Assembly: GCF_013141915.1 (NCBI RefSeq)
Contig: NZ_SROX01000002.1
Coordinates: 310,001 to 374,000 of the forward strand
Direction of reading: 5' to 3'
DNA from: Cupriavidus necator
Lineage (GTDB): Bacteria; Pseudomonadota; Gammaproteobacteria; Burkholderiales; Burkholderiaceae
Length of the DNA stretch: 64,000 bases
The notes beneath the pieces were generated by a model. The model did not search any database, was not told the origin of the DNA, and worked only from the letters and a program-made list of their open reading frames with translations. Within the stretch, counting starts at the first letter, position 1. Every line of letters begins with the position of its first letter. Positions 1-9,291 of the stretch are shown here, in pieces. A program made the translations under genes and the position numbers.

Positions 1-996
1 CGGCACCAGCGTGGTGTCGCCGTAGGGCAGTTCCGCCGGCAGTTCCCAGTCTTCCCGCTCTAGCGTCAGGGTGCCGGTGTTGCGCGGCAGGCCGTAGAAA
101 GCGGGTCCATTGAAGCTGGCGAAAGCTTCCAGCTTGTCCAGCGCACCTGCGGCGTCGAAGGCCTCGGCATACAGCTCCATCGCATGCAGCGCGGTATAGC
201 AGCCGGCGCAGCCGCAGGCGTGTTCCTTCAGGCCGCGCGCGTGCGGGGCGCTGTCCGTACCCAGGAAGAAGCGTTCGCTGCCCGAGGTGGCGGCCGCCAC
301 CAGCGCCTCGCGGTGGGTCTCGCGCTTGAGCACCGGCAGGCAGTAGTAGTGCGGGCGGATGCCGCCGGTAAAGATCGCGTTGCGGTTGTAGAGCAGGTGG
401 TGCGCGGTGATGGTGGCGCCGACCGGGCCGCTCGCATCGCGCACGTACTGCGCCGCATCCTTGGTGGTGATGTGCTCGAACACCACCTTCAGTTCGGGCA
501 TGTCGCGACGCAGCGGCGCCATCACGCGCTCGATGAAGACCGCCTCGCGATCAAAGATGTCGATGGCGGGATCGGTCACTTCGCCGTGCACCAGCAGCGG
601 CAAGCCGGCGCGCTGCATGGCTTCCAGCGCGGGGTAGCAACGGCGGATATCGGTCACGCCGGCATCGCTGTTGGTGGTGGCGCCCGCCGGATACAGCTTG
701 ACGCCGTGGACGAAGCCGCTGGCCTTGGCCGCGGCGATCTCTTCGGCGCTGGTGTTGTCGGTCAGGTACAGCGTCATCAGCGGCTCGAACTGCATGCCGG
801 CCGGCAGCGCCGCCAGGATGCGGGCGCGATAGGCCTGCGCCTGCGCCACCGTGGTCACCGGCGGCTTCAGGTTGGGCATGATGATGGCGCGGGCGAACTG
901 GCGTGCGGTGTCGGGCAGCACGGCGGCCAGCGCCGCGCCGTCGCGCAGGTGCAGGTGCCAGTCGTCCGGGCGGGTGATGGTGAGCTTCTGGGTCAT
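1..996 (-). CDS. pyrC: dihydroorotase, homodimeric type (3' end cut by window edge)
   Basis: Third step of de novo pyrimidine synthesis: reversible cyclisation of carbamoyl aspartate to dihydroorotate, in the cytoplasm. Reading from the ATG at 994-996, residues 1-332 are present; the family is about 345 long, so only the last few residues lie beyond base 1. Metal ligands are in place: H14-L-H16 in the stretch HLHLRDG, K100 (carbamylated lysine, in VKLYP), H137 (LLVHGEV), H175 (FEHITT) and D248 (LGTDSAPH). This is the single-domain E. coli PyrC class. It follows ttuD on the same strand after 45 bases, with no obvious functional link. Confidence 0.96.
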   Translation of the reverse strand, partial: MTQKLTITRPDDWHLHLRDGAALAAVLPDTARQFARAIIMPNLKPPVTTVAQAQAYRARILAALPAGMQFEPLMTLYLTDNTSAEEIAAAKASGFVHGVKLYPAGATTNSDAGVTDIRRCYPALEAMQRAGLPLLVHGEVTDPAIDIFDREAVFIERVMAPLRRDMPELKVVFEHITTKDAAQYVRDASGPVGATITAHHLLYNRNAIFTGGIRPHYYCLPVLKRETHREALVAAATSGSERFFLGTDSAPHARGLKEHACGCAGCYTALHAMELYAEAFDAAGALDKLEAFASFNGPAFYGLPRNTGTLTLEREDWELPAELPYGDTTLVP

Positions 997-1041
997 GGCT
1001 AGCTTGGGCCGGCCGCGCACGGCGGCTGGCGTTCGTCGAAA

Positions 1042-2346
1042 TCAGAGAATCAGGATGGCGCGGTAATCGTTCACGTTGGTGCGCGTCGGGCCGGTGACCA
1101 CCAGGTCGCCGATGGCCTCGAACAGGCCCCAGGCGTCGTGCGCGTCCAGCTGGCGCTGGCCGGGCATGCCGGCGGCCTCGGCGCGTGCCAGCGTGGTCGG
1201 GTCGGCCAGTGCACCGGCATTATCTTCAGATCCGTCGATGCCGTCGGTATCGGCCGCGATCGCGTGCACGCCGGGCATGCCTGCCAGTTCGACCGCCAAC
1301 GACAGCAGAAACTCCGAGCAGCGCCCGCCGCGCGCCTTGCCCGAGCCTTCGGCCGGCAAAGTGACCGTGCACTCACCTCCGGAAATCAGCGCCACGGGCG
1401 TGGCAAACGGCGCATTGTACGCGCGAATCTCGCGCACCAGCGCGGCGTAGACCCGGGCCACTTCGCGCGCTTCGCCCGTCACCGTGTCACCCAGTACCAC
1501 CGGCGTGATGCCACGCTGGCGGAACAGCGCGGCGGCGGCCTCGAGGCTGCCGTGGGCGGTCGCGATCATGACGTTGTCGACGCGATCGAACAAGGGATCG
1601 CCGGGCTTGGGTGTCTCGGCCACCTCGCCGCGCGCGCCGCGCTCCAGGTGCGACTGCACGCTGGCCGGCACCTGCGCGCCGTAGCGGCGCAGGATCTGCA
1701 GGGCATCAGCGAAGGTGCTGGGGTCGGCCAGGGTCGGGCCCGAGGCGATCGCGCTGGGATCATCGCCGGCCACGTCCGAGACGATCAGCGTGGTCACCGG
1801 CGCCTGGCTTGCCTGCGCCAGCCGGCCGCCCTGGATGCGCGAGATGTGCTTGCGCACGACGTTCATGTCGGTGATCGGCGCGCCACAGCGCAGCAATTCC
1901 CGGGTGGTTGCCTTCAGGTCGGCCATCGGAATGCCCTCGGCCGGCAGCGACAGCAGGCTCGACCCGCCACCCGAAACCAGCACCAGCAGCCGGTCTTGCG
2001 GCGTCAGCGATTGCACCGCGGCAAGGATCTCCGCCGCGGCCTGCTCGCCCGACTCGTCCGGCACCGGGTGACCGGCTTCGATCACGCGGATATGGTCGGT
2101 CGGCAGCCCGTGCGCGTAACGCGTGACCACCAGCCCTGCCAGCGTCGCCTTGCCGGCGTAGGCACGCTCGACGGCCGCGGCCATCGATGCGGCGGCCTTG
2201 CCTGCGCCCACCACCAGCGTGCGGCCGCCGGCGTGCGGCGGCGGCAAGTGCCGTGCGACGATCTGCAGCGGATCGGCGGCCGCCACGGCAGCCTGGAAAG
2301 TCTCGAGCAACAGGGCGCGGGCGTCCCCCGCGAACGCGGCGCTCAC
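1042..2346 (-). CDS. ttuD: glycerate 2-kinase / TtuD family (MOFRL)
   Basis: Cytoplasmic enzyme of 434 residues. Older annotation calls the family hydroxypyruvate reductase TtuD; characterised members are glycerate 2-kinases making 2-phosphoglycerate. The N-terminal DUF4147 domain has GAGKAAASMAA near residue 46 and the glycine-rich VSGGGSSLL; the C-terminal MOFRL domain has the ISGGECTV motif near 325 and DTDGIDGSEDNAGA near 370. The start is a GTG at 2344-2346 that overlaps the TGA of ttuC as GTGA, which implies translational coupling. With TtuC this gives a short route from tartrate or D-malate-type substrates through D-glycerate into glycolysis. Which of the two activities it has cannot be settled from sequence. 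Confidence 0.9.
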   Translation of the reverse strand: MSAAFAGDARALLLETFQAAVAAADPLQIVARHLPPPHAGGRTLVVGAGKAAASMAAAVERAYAGKATLAGLVVTRYAHGLPTDHIRVIEAGHPVPDESGEQAAAEILAAVQSLTPQDRLLVLVSGGGSSLLSLPAEGIPMADLKATTRELLRCGAPITDMNVVRKHISRIQGGRLAQASQAPVTTLIVSDVAGDDPSAIASGPTLADPSTFADALQILRRYGAQVPASVQSHLERGARGEVAETPKPGDPLFDRVDNVMIATAHGSLEAAAALFRQRGITPVVLGDTVTGEAREVARVYAALVREIRAYNAPFATPVALISGGECTVTLPAEGSGKARGGRCSEFLLSLAVELAGMPGVHAIAADTDGIDGSEDNAGALADPTTLARAEAAGMPGQRQLDAHDAWGLFEAIGDLVVTGPTRTNVNDYRAILIL

Positions 2347-3416
2347 AGCGCCTCCGCGATCGCGCGGCCCAGGTCGGCGGTACCGGCCTTGCCGCCGATA
2401 TCGCGCGTCAGCGGCGCGTGTTCCGGCCCGGCCGCCAGCACCTTCTCGATTGCGCCCAGCACGGCGGCGCCGGCCTGTTCATGGCCCAGGTGCTCCAGCA
2501 TCATGGCGCCGCACCAGATCTGCCCGATCGGGTTGGCTACGCCGCGCCCCGCGATGTCCGGGGCCGAGCCGTGCACCGGCTCGAACAGGCTGGGGAAGGT
2601 GCGGTCCGGGTTGATATTGCCCGACGGCGCAATGCCGATGGTGCCGGTGCAGGCGGGCCCCAGGTCGGACAGGATGTCGCCGAACAGGTTGCTCGCCACC
2701 ACCACGTCGAACCAGTCCGGGTGCAGGACGAAATGGGCGGTCAGGATATCGATGTGGTACTTGTCGACCTTCAGGCCGGGGTAGTTCGCCGCCATGGCCT
2801 CGACGCGCTCGTCCCAGTACGGCATCGTGATCGAGATGCCGTTGGACTTGGTTGCCGAGGTCAGGTGCTTCTTCGGGCGCTTCTGGGCCAGCTCGAAGGC
2901 GAACTTCAGGATGCGGTCGACCCCGGTGCGGCTCATCACGGTTTCCTGCACCACGATCTCGCGCTCGGTGCCGGGGAACATGCGGCCGCCGATGCTGGAA
3001 TACTCGCCCTCAGTGTTTTCGCGCACCACATAGAAGTCGATATCGCCGGGCGCGCGGCCCGCCAGCGGGCTCTTGATGCCCGGCATCAGCCGCACCGGGC
3101 GCAGGTTCACGTACTGGTCGAAGGAACGGCGGAACTGCAGCAGCGAACCCCACAGCGACACATGGTCGGGCACCGTATCCGGCCAGCCGACCGCGCCGAA
3201 GTAGATGGCGTCGTACTTCACCAGCGTGTCGAACCAGTCGTCAGGCAGCATCTTGCCGTGGCGGGCGTAGTAGTCGCAGCTGGAAAAATCGAAGTGATCC
3301 CACTGGAAGTCGATGCCGAAGCGGCGCGCCGCGGCGTCCATCACGCGAATGCCCTCGGGCATGACTTCCGTGCCGATTCCGTCTCCGGGAATCACGGCAA
3401 TCTTGTATTGGCTCAT
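2343..3416 (-). CDS. ttuC: tartrate dehydrogenase/decarboxylase, D-malate dehydrogenase family
   Basis: NAD- and divalent-metal-dependent oxidative decarboxylase of the isocitrate/isopropylmalate dehydrogenase superfamily, 357 residues, full length. The ATG at 3414-3416 starts MSQYKIAVIPGDGIGTEV; further upstream the frame reads into non-conserved sequence. NLFGDILSDLGPA and EPVHGSAPDIAGRGVANP are the family's metal- and NAD-binding signatures. Members oxidise tartrate, D-malate and sometimes isopropylmalate. The four-base overlap with ttuD supports a tartrate to glycerate to phosphoglycerate role, but D-malate as the main substrate is possible. Confidence 0.92.
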   Translation of the reverse strand: MSQYKIAVIPGDGIGTEVMPEGIRVMDAAARRFGIDFQWDHFDFSSCDYYARHGKMLPDDWFDTLVKYDAIYFGAVGWPDTVPDHVSLWGSLLQFRRSFDQYVNLRPVRLMPGIKSPLAGRAPGDIDFYVVRENTEGEYSSIGGRMFPGTEREIVVQETVMSRTGVDRILKFAFELAQKRPKKHLTSATKSNGISITMPYWDERVEAMAANYPGLKVDKYHIDILTAHFVLHPDWFDVVVASNLFGDILSDLGPACTGTIGIAPSGNINPDRTFPSLFEPVHGSAPDIAGRGVANPIGQIWCGAMMLEHLGHEQAGAAVLGAIEKVLAAGPEHAPLTRDIGGKAGTADLGRAIAEAL

Positions 3417-3570
3417 CGTTCTCGGGATTGCTAGCAGGGGGCGGGGCCAAGGCCGGCACCATTGGACCGCACTGGAGCGTACGCGCGTTGCTTGGCAGCG
3501 ACGCCGGCGCGCGGGATAATGCCTGCATTCTATTGCAAAGCGGCAGCCCCCTGCCGACCGGTGCCCCGCC

Positions 3571-4401
3571 ATGTGCCAGCTGCTAGGCATGAACTGCGCC
3601 ACGCCGACCGACGTGACGTTCTCCTTCACCGGCTTTGCCGCCCGCGGCGGCGTGACCGACCACCACGCCGACGGCTTCGGTGTCGCCTTCTTCGAAGACA
3701 AGGCCTGTCGCCTGTTCATCGACAACCAGTCGGCCGGTACCTCGCCGGTGGCGGACCTGATCAAGCGCTACCCGATCAAATCGAAGAACGTCATCTCGCA
3801 TATCCGCAAGGCCACGCAGGGCACCGTGCTGCTGGAAAACTGCCACCCTTTCATGCGCGAGCTGTGGGGCCGGCACTGGATCTTCGCCCACAACGGCGAC
3901 CTGCACGGCTTTACGCCGTTCCTGTCCGGCGTGTACCAGCCGGTTGGCGATACCGACAGCGAACTGGCCTTCTGCACACTGATGCAGGGCCTGCGCAAGC
4001 GCTTCCCGGGCTCGCAGCCCCCGCTGAACGAGCTGGGCCACGCGCTGGCCGACATCACCCGCGAAATCACGCTGCACGGCGTGTTCAACTACCTGCTGTG
4101 CAACGGGCAGGCGCTGTTTGCCCATTGCTCGACCCGGCTCTACTACATCGTGCGGCAATGGCCGTTCTCGACCGCGCACTTGATCGACGCCGACCTGTCG
4201 ATCGACTTCGCGCAGGTCACCACGCCGGAGGACCGCGTCGCCGTGATCGCCACCGCGCCACTGACCGACAACGAGACCTGGACCCAGTTCGCCCCGGGCG
4301 AGCTGATCATGTTCGAGCACGGGCGCCCGACCATGACGCTGAGCGTGCCGATCCCGCCCGAAGTCCAGGCCAGGAACGCTGCCAATACGGCTTGTACCTG
4401 A
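3571..4401 (+). CDS. class II glutamine amidotransferase, YafJ-like
   Basis: 276-residue N-terminal-nucleophile hydrolase-fold protein. Cys2 (MCQLLGMN) is the presumed nucleophile exposed when Met1 is removed. Family-typical motifs follow: the DGFGVAFF stretch near residue 32, SHIRKATQGT near 75, and HNGDLHGF near 108. E. coli YafJ-type proteins are predicted amidotransferases without a fused synthetase domain, so the ammonia acceptor is unknown. It is transcribed away from ttuC and ends at a strong two-way terminator. Confident on family, not on reaction. Confidence 0.85.
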   Translation: MCQLLGMNCATPTDVTFSFTGFAARGGVTDHHADGFGVAFFEDKACRLFIDNQSAGTSPVADLIKRYPIKSKNVISHIRKATQGTVLLENCHPFMRELWGRHWIFAHNGDLHGFTPFLSGVYQPVGDTDSELAFCTLMQGLRKRFPGSQPPLNELGHALADITREITLHGVFNYLLCNGQALFAHCSTRLYYIVRQWPFSTAHLIDADLSIDFAQVTTPEDRVAVIATAPLTDNETWTQFAPGELIMFEHGRPTMTLSVPIPPEVQARNAANTACT

Positions 4402-4417
4402 GCGCTCCGCTAAAACG

Positions 4418-4446
4418 AAAAAGGGACGCCTGGGGCGTCCCTTTTT
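4418..4446. terminator. bidirectional rho-independent terminator
   Basis: The arms GGGACGCC (4423-4430) and GGCGTCCC (4434-4441) pair around a three-base TGG loop. They are extended by an A-run before and a T-run after, so a U-tract follows the hairpin whichever strand is read. It lies between the converging amidotransferase gene (stop at 4401) and gltL (stop at 4465) and should serve both. Confidence 0.93.
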
Positions 4447-4464
4447 CCATGCCCGGAAGTCGGC

Positions 4465-5199
4465 TCAGTGATGCAGGATCTTCGACAGGAATTGCCGCGC
4501 GCGCTCCGAACGGGCGTCGATATTGCCGAAGAACTCTTCCTTGTCGGCGTCTTCGACGATCTTGCCCTGGTCCATGAAGATCACGCGGTTGGCGACCTTG
4601 CGCGCGAAGCCCATTTCGTGGGTCACGCACATCATGGTCATGCCTTCGTGCGCCAGCTGCACCATCACGTCCAGCACCTCGTTGACCATTTCCGGGTCCA
4701 GCGCCGAGGTCGGCTCGTCGAACAGCATGCAGATCGGGTCCATCGACAGCGCGCGGGCAATGGCCACGCGCTGTTGCTGGCCGCCGGACAGCTGGCCGGG
4801 ATATTTGTCGGCCTGGCTCCGCAGGCCGACGCGATCCAGGTATTTGAGGCCCTTGGCCATGGCTTCATCCCTGGAGCGGCCCAGCACCTTCACCTGCGCG
4901 ATGGTCAGGTTCTCGGTGATCGACAGGTGCGGGAACAGCTCGAAGTTCTGGAACACCATGCCCACGCGCGAGCGCAGTTTCGGCAGGTTGGTCTTGGGAT
5001 TGCCCACCGAGGTGCCGTCGACCAGGATGTCGCCCTTCTGGAACGGCTCGAGCGCGTTGACGGTCTTGATCAGCGTGGACTTGCCCGAACCCGACGGGCC
5101 GCACACCACGACCACTTCGCCCTTGGCAACCTTGGTGGTGCAATCGGTCAGCACCTGGAACGAGCCGTACCACTTGGAAACGTTATTGATTTCGATCAT
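4465..5199 (-). CDS. gltL: glutamate/aspartate ABC importer, ATP-binding subunit
   Basis: 244-residue ATPase of the polar amino acid importer family. The start [12 protein letters not shown] at 5197-5199 overlaps the stop of gltK by four bases (ATGA). Walker A is GPSGSGKST at residues 34-42, the Q-loop is in [11 protein letters not shown], the signature is LSGGQQQR near 140, Walker B is [15 protein letters not shown] near 160 and the switch histidine is in CVTHEMGFA. It powers uptake through GltJ/GltK from the GltI binding protein. It is the last gene of gltIJKL and is followed by a terminator. Confidence 0.96.
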   Translation of the reverse strand: MIEINNVSKWYGSFQVLTDCTTKVAKGEVVVVCGPSGSGKSTLIKTVNALEPFQKGDILVDGTSVGNPKTNLPKLRSRVGMVFQNFELFPHLSITENLTIAQVKVLGRSRDEAMAKGLKYLDRVGLRSQADKYPGQLSGGQQQRVAIARALSMDPICMLFDEPTSALDPEMVNEVLDVMVQLAHEGMTMMCVTHEMGFARKVANRVIFMDQGKIVEDADKEEFFGNIDARSERARQFLSKILHH

Positions 5200-5879
5200 A
5201 CAGCCACCTTTTTCTGGTAACGCTTGACCAGCAGCGAAGCGGAGAAACAAATGATGAAGTACACCAGGCCGGCAAACAGCAGCATCTCGACGATACGGCC
5301 ATCGCGCTCGCCGATGCCGTAGGCCTGGCCGAAGAAGTCAGCCAGCGCGCTCACGTACACCAGCGACGTATCCTGGAACAGGATGATGCCCTGGGTCAGC
5401 AGCAGCGGCACCATGTTGCGGAACGCCTGCGGCAGGATCACCAGCCGCATCGACTGCCCGTAGGTCATGCCCAGCGCCTGCGCCGCGAACATCTGCCCGC
5501 GCGACACGCTCTGGATCCCGGCGCGGATGATCTCCGAATAGTAGGCCGCTTCGAACAGCGCAAAGGCCACCAGCGCCGAGGTCATGCGCAGGTCGGTCGC
5601 CGGCGACAGGTTGAACAGGCTCTGCAGCACTTGCGGGATGATCAGGAAGAACCACAGCAGCACCATCACCAGCGGGATCGAGCGGAAGATGGTCACGTAG
5701 CCCTGCGCGAACCAGTTCAGCAGCCGGAACGACGACAGCCGCATCATCGCCAGGATGGTGCCCCAGACGATGCCGACCACTACCGCCGTGACGGTGATCT
5801 TCAGCGAGACCAGCATGCCCTCGCCCAGCACGTGCAGCGTGCTCGGGTTGATCGAGGTGAAATCGAAGGAATAAGCCAT
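5196..5879 (-). CDS. gltK: glutamate/aspartate ABC importer, permease subunit
   Basis: 227-residue inner-membrane permease of the HisMQ type. Several hydrophobic segments are visible, and the ATPase-contacting EAA-like loop ([20 protein letters not shown]) lies in the middle. It starts nine bases after the gltJ stop and overlaps gltL by four bases, so translation of the three membrane-complex genes is coupled. It should form a heterodimer with GltJ. Confidence 0.95.
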   Translation of the reverse strand: MAYSFDFTSINPSTLHVLGEGMLVSLKITVTAVVVGIVWGTILAMMRLSSFRLLNWFAQGYVTIFRSIPLVMVLLWFFLIIPQVLQSLFNLSPATDLRMTSALVAFALFEAAYYSEIIRAGIQSVSRGQMFAAQALGMTYGQSMRLVILPQAFRNMVPLLLTQGIILFQDTSLVYVSALADFFGQAYGIGERDGRIVEMLLFAGLVYFIICFSASLLVKRYQKKVAV

Positions 5880-5888
5880 GGCGCCCCC

Positions 5889-6617
5889 TTACTTGCCGCC
5901 GATGAAGCCGGGCACGCGCGTGCGGGCCTCGACCCAGCGCATCAGCAGCATCACCGTGACGTTGATCAGCGCGTACATCAGCGTGACCGCGATGAACGAT
6001 TCATACGGACGCGCGGTGTAGTCCACCAGCTGGCGCCCCTGCGCGGCCAGCTCAAGCAGGCCGATGGTCGACGCCACCGCCGAGTTCTTGAAGATGTTCA
6101 GGAACTCGGAGGTCAGCGGCGGCACGATCACGCGGAACGCCATCGGCAGCAGCACGTGGCGGTACGTCTGCGGCAGCGTGAAGCCCATCGCCAGGCCGGC
6201 GTTCTTCTGCCCGCGCGCCAGCGAGTTGATGCCCGAGCGCACCTGCTCGCAGACTCGCGCGGCGGTGAAGGTGCCCAGGCACAGCATCGCGGCCAGGAAC
6301 TGCTGCGCGAACGGGTTCATCTGCTTGATTGCCTCGCCGCCGGGCAGCAGCTCGGGCATGACGAAATACCAGATAAACAGCTGCACCAGCAGCGGAATGT
6401 TGCGGAAGATCTCGACGTAGGTGGCGGCGATCCCCGACAGCCACTTGTTGGGCACGGTGCGCAGCACGCCGAGCACCGAGCCGATGACCAGGGCAATGAC
6501 CCAGGACGAAAGCCCCAGCGCGAGCGTGACCTTCAGGCCGGAGATCATCCAGTCCAGGTAGGTCTCGTTCTGGGCGGCCTGCTCGAGGAAGACTCCCCAA
6601 TGCCAGTTGTAGTTCAT
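5889..6617 (-). CDS. gltJ: glutamate/aspartate ABC importer, permease subunit
   Basis: 242-residue inner-membrane permease, partner of GltK. It begins MNYNWHWGVFLEQ, as GltJ proteins do, and has the conserved loop with VCEQVRSGINSLARGQ. It is separated from gltI by 63 bases that contain a terminator-like hairpin, so it should be expressed at a lower level than the binding protein. Confidence 0.95.
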   Translation of the reverse strand: MNYNWHWGVFLEQAAQNETYLDWMISGLKVTLALGLSSWVIALVIGSVLGVLRTVPNKWLSGIAATYVEIFRNIPLLVQLFIWYFVMPELLPGGEAIKQMNPFAQQFLAAMLCLGTFTAARVCEQVRSGINSLARGQKNAGLAMGFTLPQTYRHVLLPMAFRVIVPPLTSEFLNIFKNSAVASTIGLLELAAQGRQLVDYTARPYESFIAVTLMYALINVTVMLLMRWVEARTRVPGFIGGK

Positions 6618-6626
6618 GTTGCGTCC

Positions 6627-6660
6627 TCAAAAAGAAACGGAAGGACATGCCTTCCGTTTC
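6627..6660 (-). terminator. intercistronic terminator/attenuator between gltI and gltJ
   Basis: A perfect 11-bp stem, GAAACGGAAGG (6634-6644) with CCTTCCGTTTC (6650-6660), has a five-base loop. On the minus strand it is followed at once by five T residues. It sits inside the gltIJKL operon just after gltI. Partial termination here would let the binding protein be made in excess of the membrane complex, as is common in ABC importer operons. Confidence 0.85.
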
Positions 6661-6680
6661 GCACTGCTGTCAACGGCAGG

Positions 6681-7580
6681 TCAGTCCAGCGCCTTGTCGT
6701 TCGGCGCCTTGATCAGCGCCTTCATGTCTTCGGACAGCGGGAAGTCCAGGTTCAGGCCCTTCGGCGGAACCGGTTGCATGAACCACTTGGTGTACAGCGT
6801 GTTGATCGAGCCGTCCTTCATCATGCCGGAGATCACGGTATCGGACAGCTTCTTGAACTGCGGGTCGTCCTTGCGGATCATGCAGCCATAGGACTCGCGC
6901 GATTGCGGCTTGCCCACCACGATCCAGTCGGCCGGGTTCTTGGCCTTGGCGCGTTCGCCGTACAGCAGCGCGTCGTCCATCATGAACGCGACCGCGCGGC
7001 CCGATTCCAGCGTCAGGAACGACTGGCCGTGGTCCTTGGTGCTGATGATGTTCATGCCCAGCTTCTGGTCGTCGTTCATCTTGCGCAGCAGGCGCTCCGA
7101 CGTGGTGCCGGCGGTGGTGACGATGTTCTTGCCCTTCAGGTCGGCCCAGTCCTTGATGCCGGCGTCCTTCTTCACCATGATGCGCGTGCCGATGATGAAG
7201 ATGGAGTTGGTAAAGCCGACCTGCTTCTGGCGTTCCAGGTTATTGGTGGTCGAGCCGCACTCGATGTCGATGGTGCCGTTCTGCAGCAGCGTGATGCGGT
7301 TCTGCGAGGTGATCGGGATTTCCTTGACCTGCAGGTTCGGCAGCTTCAGCTGGTCCTTGATGGCTTCCACGATCTTCATGTTGATATCGTAGGAATAGCC
7401 GACTTGCCGCACGCCGCCCAGGTTGTAGTTGAACGGAATCGACGACTCGCGCACGCCCAGCGTAATCACGCCGGTGTCCTTGATCTTCTTCAGCGTGCCC
7501 GTCAGTTGTTCGGCTGCCTGTGCCGTCCCGCACATCACGCCCCCGGCAATCATCAGGGCAGCCAACTTGGCAAAATTCAT
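6681..7580 (-). CDS. gltI: glutamate/aspartate periplasmic binding protein
   Basis: 299-residue family 3 solute-binding protein. Residues 1-22 form a Sec signal peptide ending AQA, followed by AEQLTGTLKKIKDTGVITLGVRES, the typical start of GltI. It captures glutamate and aspartate in the periplasm for GltJKL. A good ribosome site (AAGGAG) lies 7 bases before the ATG. It is the first gene of the operon, with gdhA just upstream, so uptake and deamination of glutamate are encoded side by side. Confidence 0.95.
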   Translation of the reverse strand: MNFAKLAALMIAGGVMCGTAQAAEQLTGTLKKIKDTGVITLGVRESSIPFNYNLGGVRQVGYSYDINMKIVEAIKDQLKLPNLQVKEIPITSQNRITLLQNGTIDIECGSTTNNLERQKQVGFTNSIFIIGTRIMVKKDAGIKDWADLKGKNIVTTAGTTSERLLRKMNDDQKLGMNIISTKDHGQSFLTLESGRAVAFMMDDALLYGERAKAKNPADWIVVGKPQSRESYGCMIRKDDPQFKKLSDTVISGMMKDGSINTLYTKWFMQPVPPKGLNLDFPLSEDMKALIKAPNDKALD

Positions 7581-7644
7581 AACATCTCCTTGACCATGAA
7601 GAGAAAGCGGGATTCTAAGAATAAAACCCCCACTGGTGAAACAG

Positions 7645-7668
7645 TATTGCGCAGCATCCGCCGCAATA
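7645..7668. promoter_or_regulatory. dyad upstream of gltI
   Basis: TATTGCG (7645-7651) and its complement CGCAATA (7662-7668) are spaced by 10 bases, centred about 75 bases before the gltI start. They are flanked by AAAACCC and GGGTTTT, which also pair. The spacing suits a dimeric repressor or activator; a leader hairpin is also possible. No regulator can be named. Confidence 0.35.
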
Positions 7669-7733
7669 CAACTGGGTTTTCTCCTAGAACCCGACTTCGG
7701 GGCAATCCGTGCGCACTGCGTCCGGATACGACA

Positions 7734-7765
7734 ACGCGGTCTCCGGCGCTTGCCGGAGACCGCGT
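7734..7765 (-). terminator. strong hairpin downstream of gdhA
   Basis: The 14-bp perfect arms ACGCGGTCTCCGGC (7734-7747) and GCCGGAGACCGCGT (7752-7765) are separated by a four-base loop. It lies 82 bases after the gdhA stop and before the gltI promoter region. There is no T-run, so it is either a non-canonical terminator or a 3' stabilising stem for the gdhA message. Confidence 0.55.
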
Positions 7766-7847
7766 CTGACGGTCACGAAGCCAGCGGACCAGGGCGATTA
7801 TTGCACCGCACCATACCAGTGCCTCGCCCCGGTCCCTACTGCCCCGA

Positions 7848-9155
7848 TCAGGGGTACAGGCCGCGCATCTCGCGCGCCTGCAGGATCCGCGTACAGGCCA
7901 CGATGAACGCCGCCGTGCGCAGCGTCACCTTGTTTTCCTGTGCCACCTGCCAGATTGCCCGGAAGGCTTCTTGCATGATCCGTACCAGGCGCTGGTTGAT
8001 CTCTTCCTCGGTCCAGAAGAAGCTGGAGAAGTCCTGCACCCATTCGAAGTAGGACACGGTCACGCCGCCCGCGTTGGCGATCACGTCCGGGCAGACCAGG
8101 ATATTGCGCTCGCGCAGGATGTCATCGGCCTGCGGCGTGGTCGGGCCGTTGGCGCCCTCGATCACCAGCTTTGCCGTGATCTTCGGCGCGTTTTCGGCGG
8201 TAATCTGGCCTTCCAGCGCGGCCGGGATCAGGATGTCGCAGTCGACTTCCCAGAACTGCTCGGTACGCAGGACTTCGCCGCGGAAGCCTTCGATGGTGCC
8301 GCTGTGCGAGGCATATTCCATCATCGCCGGCACATCCAGGCCGGCCGGGTCGAACAGCGTGGTGCGGTGGTCCTGCACCGCGACCACCTTGGCGCCGGCC
8401 TCATGGAACAGCTTGGCGGCCACGGCGCCCACGTTGCCGAAGCCTTGCACCGCCACGCGCGCGCCCTTGACCTCGAGGCCGATATTGCGCGCGGCCTCGG
8501 AGCCGACCACGAACACGCCCCGGCCGGTGGCCTCGTGCCGGCCCAGCGAGCCGCCCAGCGAGATCGGCTTGCCGGTCACGACGCCGGTCGCGGTGCTGCC
8601 CGAGTTCATCGAATAGGTGTCCATCATCCACGCCATCACCTGTGCGTTGGTGTTGACGTCGGGCGCCGGAATGTCCTTGCTCGGCCCGATGATGATGTTG
8701 ATTTCGCTGGTGTAGCGGCGCGTCAGCCGTTCCAGCTCGGCGTGCGACAGCGTGCGCGGGTCGACGCGGATGCCGCCCTTGGCACCGCCGTACGGCACGT
8801 TGACCGCCGCGTTCTTCACCGACATCCAGGCCGACAGCGCCATCACCTCGGACAGGGTCACGTCCTGGTGGAAGCGCACGCCGCCCTTGCCCGGGCCGCG
8901 CGACAGGTTGTGCTGCACCCGGTAGCCCTCGAAATGGGCGATGGTGCCGTTGTCGAGCTCGATGGGAACGTCGACGACCATCGCGCGCTTGGGGCGCTTC
9001 AGGGTCTCGACCCAGCGCGCCAGCGAACCCAGGTAGGGCGTGACGCGGTCGACTTGCTGCAGGTAGATGCCCCAGGGGCCGAGGTTGTCGGCGTTGAGGT
9101 AAGACGGAAGTGCGTGCTTTTGGCCAGCAATGTTGGTCGGTGCTGCGGAAGACAT
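7848..9155 (-). CDS. gdhA: glutamate dehydrogenase, NAD(P)-dependent
   Basis: 435-residue enzyme interconverting glutamate and 2-oxoglutarate plus ammonia. I take the ATG at 9153-9155 (MSSAAPTN); an upstream in-frame start would add 21 non-conserved residues. [14 protein letters not shown] (86-99) and [10 protein letters not shown] (121-130, catalytic K126) bind substrate; [17 protein letters not shown] near 240 is the dinucleotide-binding turn. It belongs to the short hexameric family. Its position next to gltIJKL suggests use in glutamate breakdown, although anabolic use cannot be excluded. A perfect dyad lies about 90 bases upstream of its start. Confidence 0.95.
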   Translation of the reverse strand: MSSAAPTNIAGQKHALPSYLNADNLGPWGIYLQQVDRVTPYLGSLARWVETLKRPKRAMVVDVPIELDNGTIAHFEGYRVQHNLSRGPGKGGVRFHQDVTLSEVMALSAWMSVKNAAVNVPYGGAKGGIRVDPRTLSHAELERLTRRYTSEINIIIGPSKDIPAPDVNTNAQVMAWMMDTYSMNSGSTATGVVTGKPISLGGSLGRHEATGRGVFVVGSEAARNIGLEVKGARVAVQGFGNVGAVAAKLFHEAGAKVVAVQDHRTTLFDPAGLDVPAMMEYASHSGTIEGFRGEVLRTEQFWEVDCDILIPAALEGQITAENAPKITAKLVIEGANGPTTPQADDILRERNILVCPDVIANAGGVTVSYFEWVQDFSSFFWTEEEINQRLVRIMQEAFRAIWQVAQENKVTLRTAAFIVACTRILQAREMRGLYP

Positions 9156-9234
9156 CGGGTGGGTTTCCGGGGTGGAAGATGGGCGCAAGCTTAGGCTCGG
9201 GCCACGGTCGGAATCCAATGCCGTTTGGTCATCA

Positions 9235-9257
9235 GGTTATGCAAGCCTTGCATAACC
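9235..9257. promoter_or_regulatory. perfect 23-bp palindrome upstream of gdhA
   Basis: GGTTATGCAAG (9235-9245), a central C, and CTTGCATAACC (9247-9257) form an exact dyad centred 91 bases before the gdhA ATG, in the 136-base gap between the LysR-family gene and gdhA. Its length and position fit the recognition site of a LysR-type or other dimeric regulator of gdhA. No T-run follows, so it does not look like a terminator for the LysR gene. Confidence 0.6.
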
Positions 9258-9291
9258 CTGCGGGAAACGCGCGAGCGATCCGGCGCAGGCG

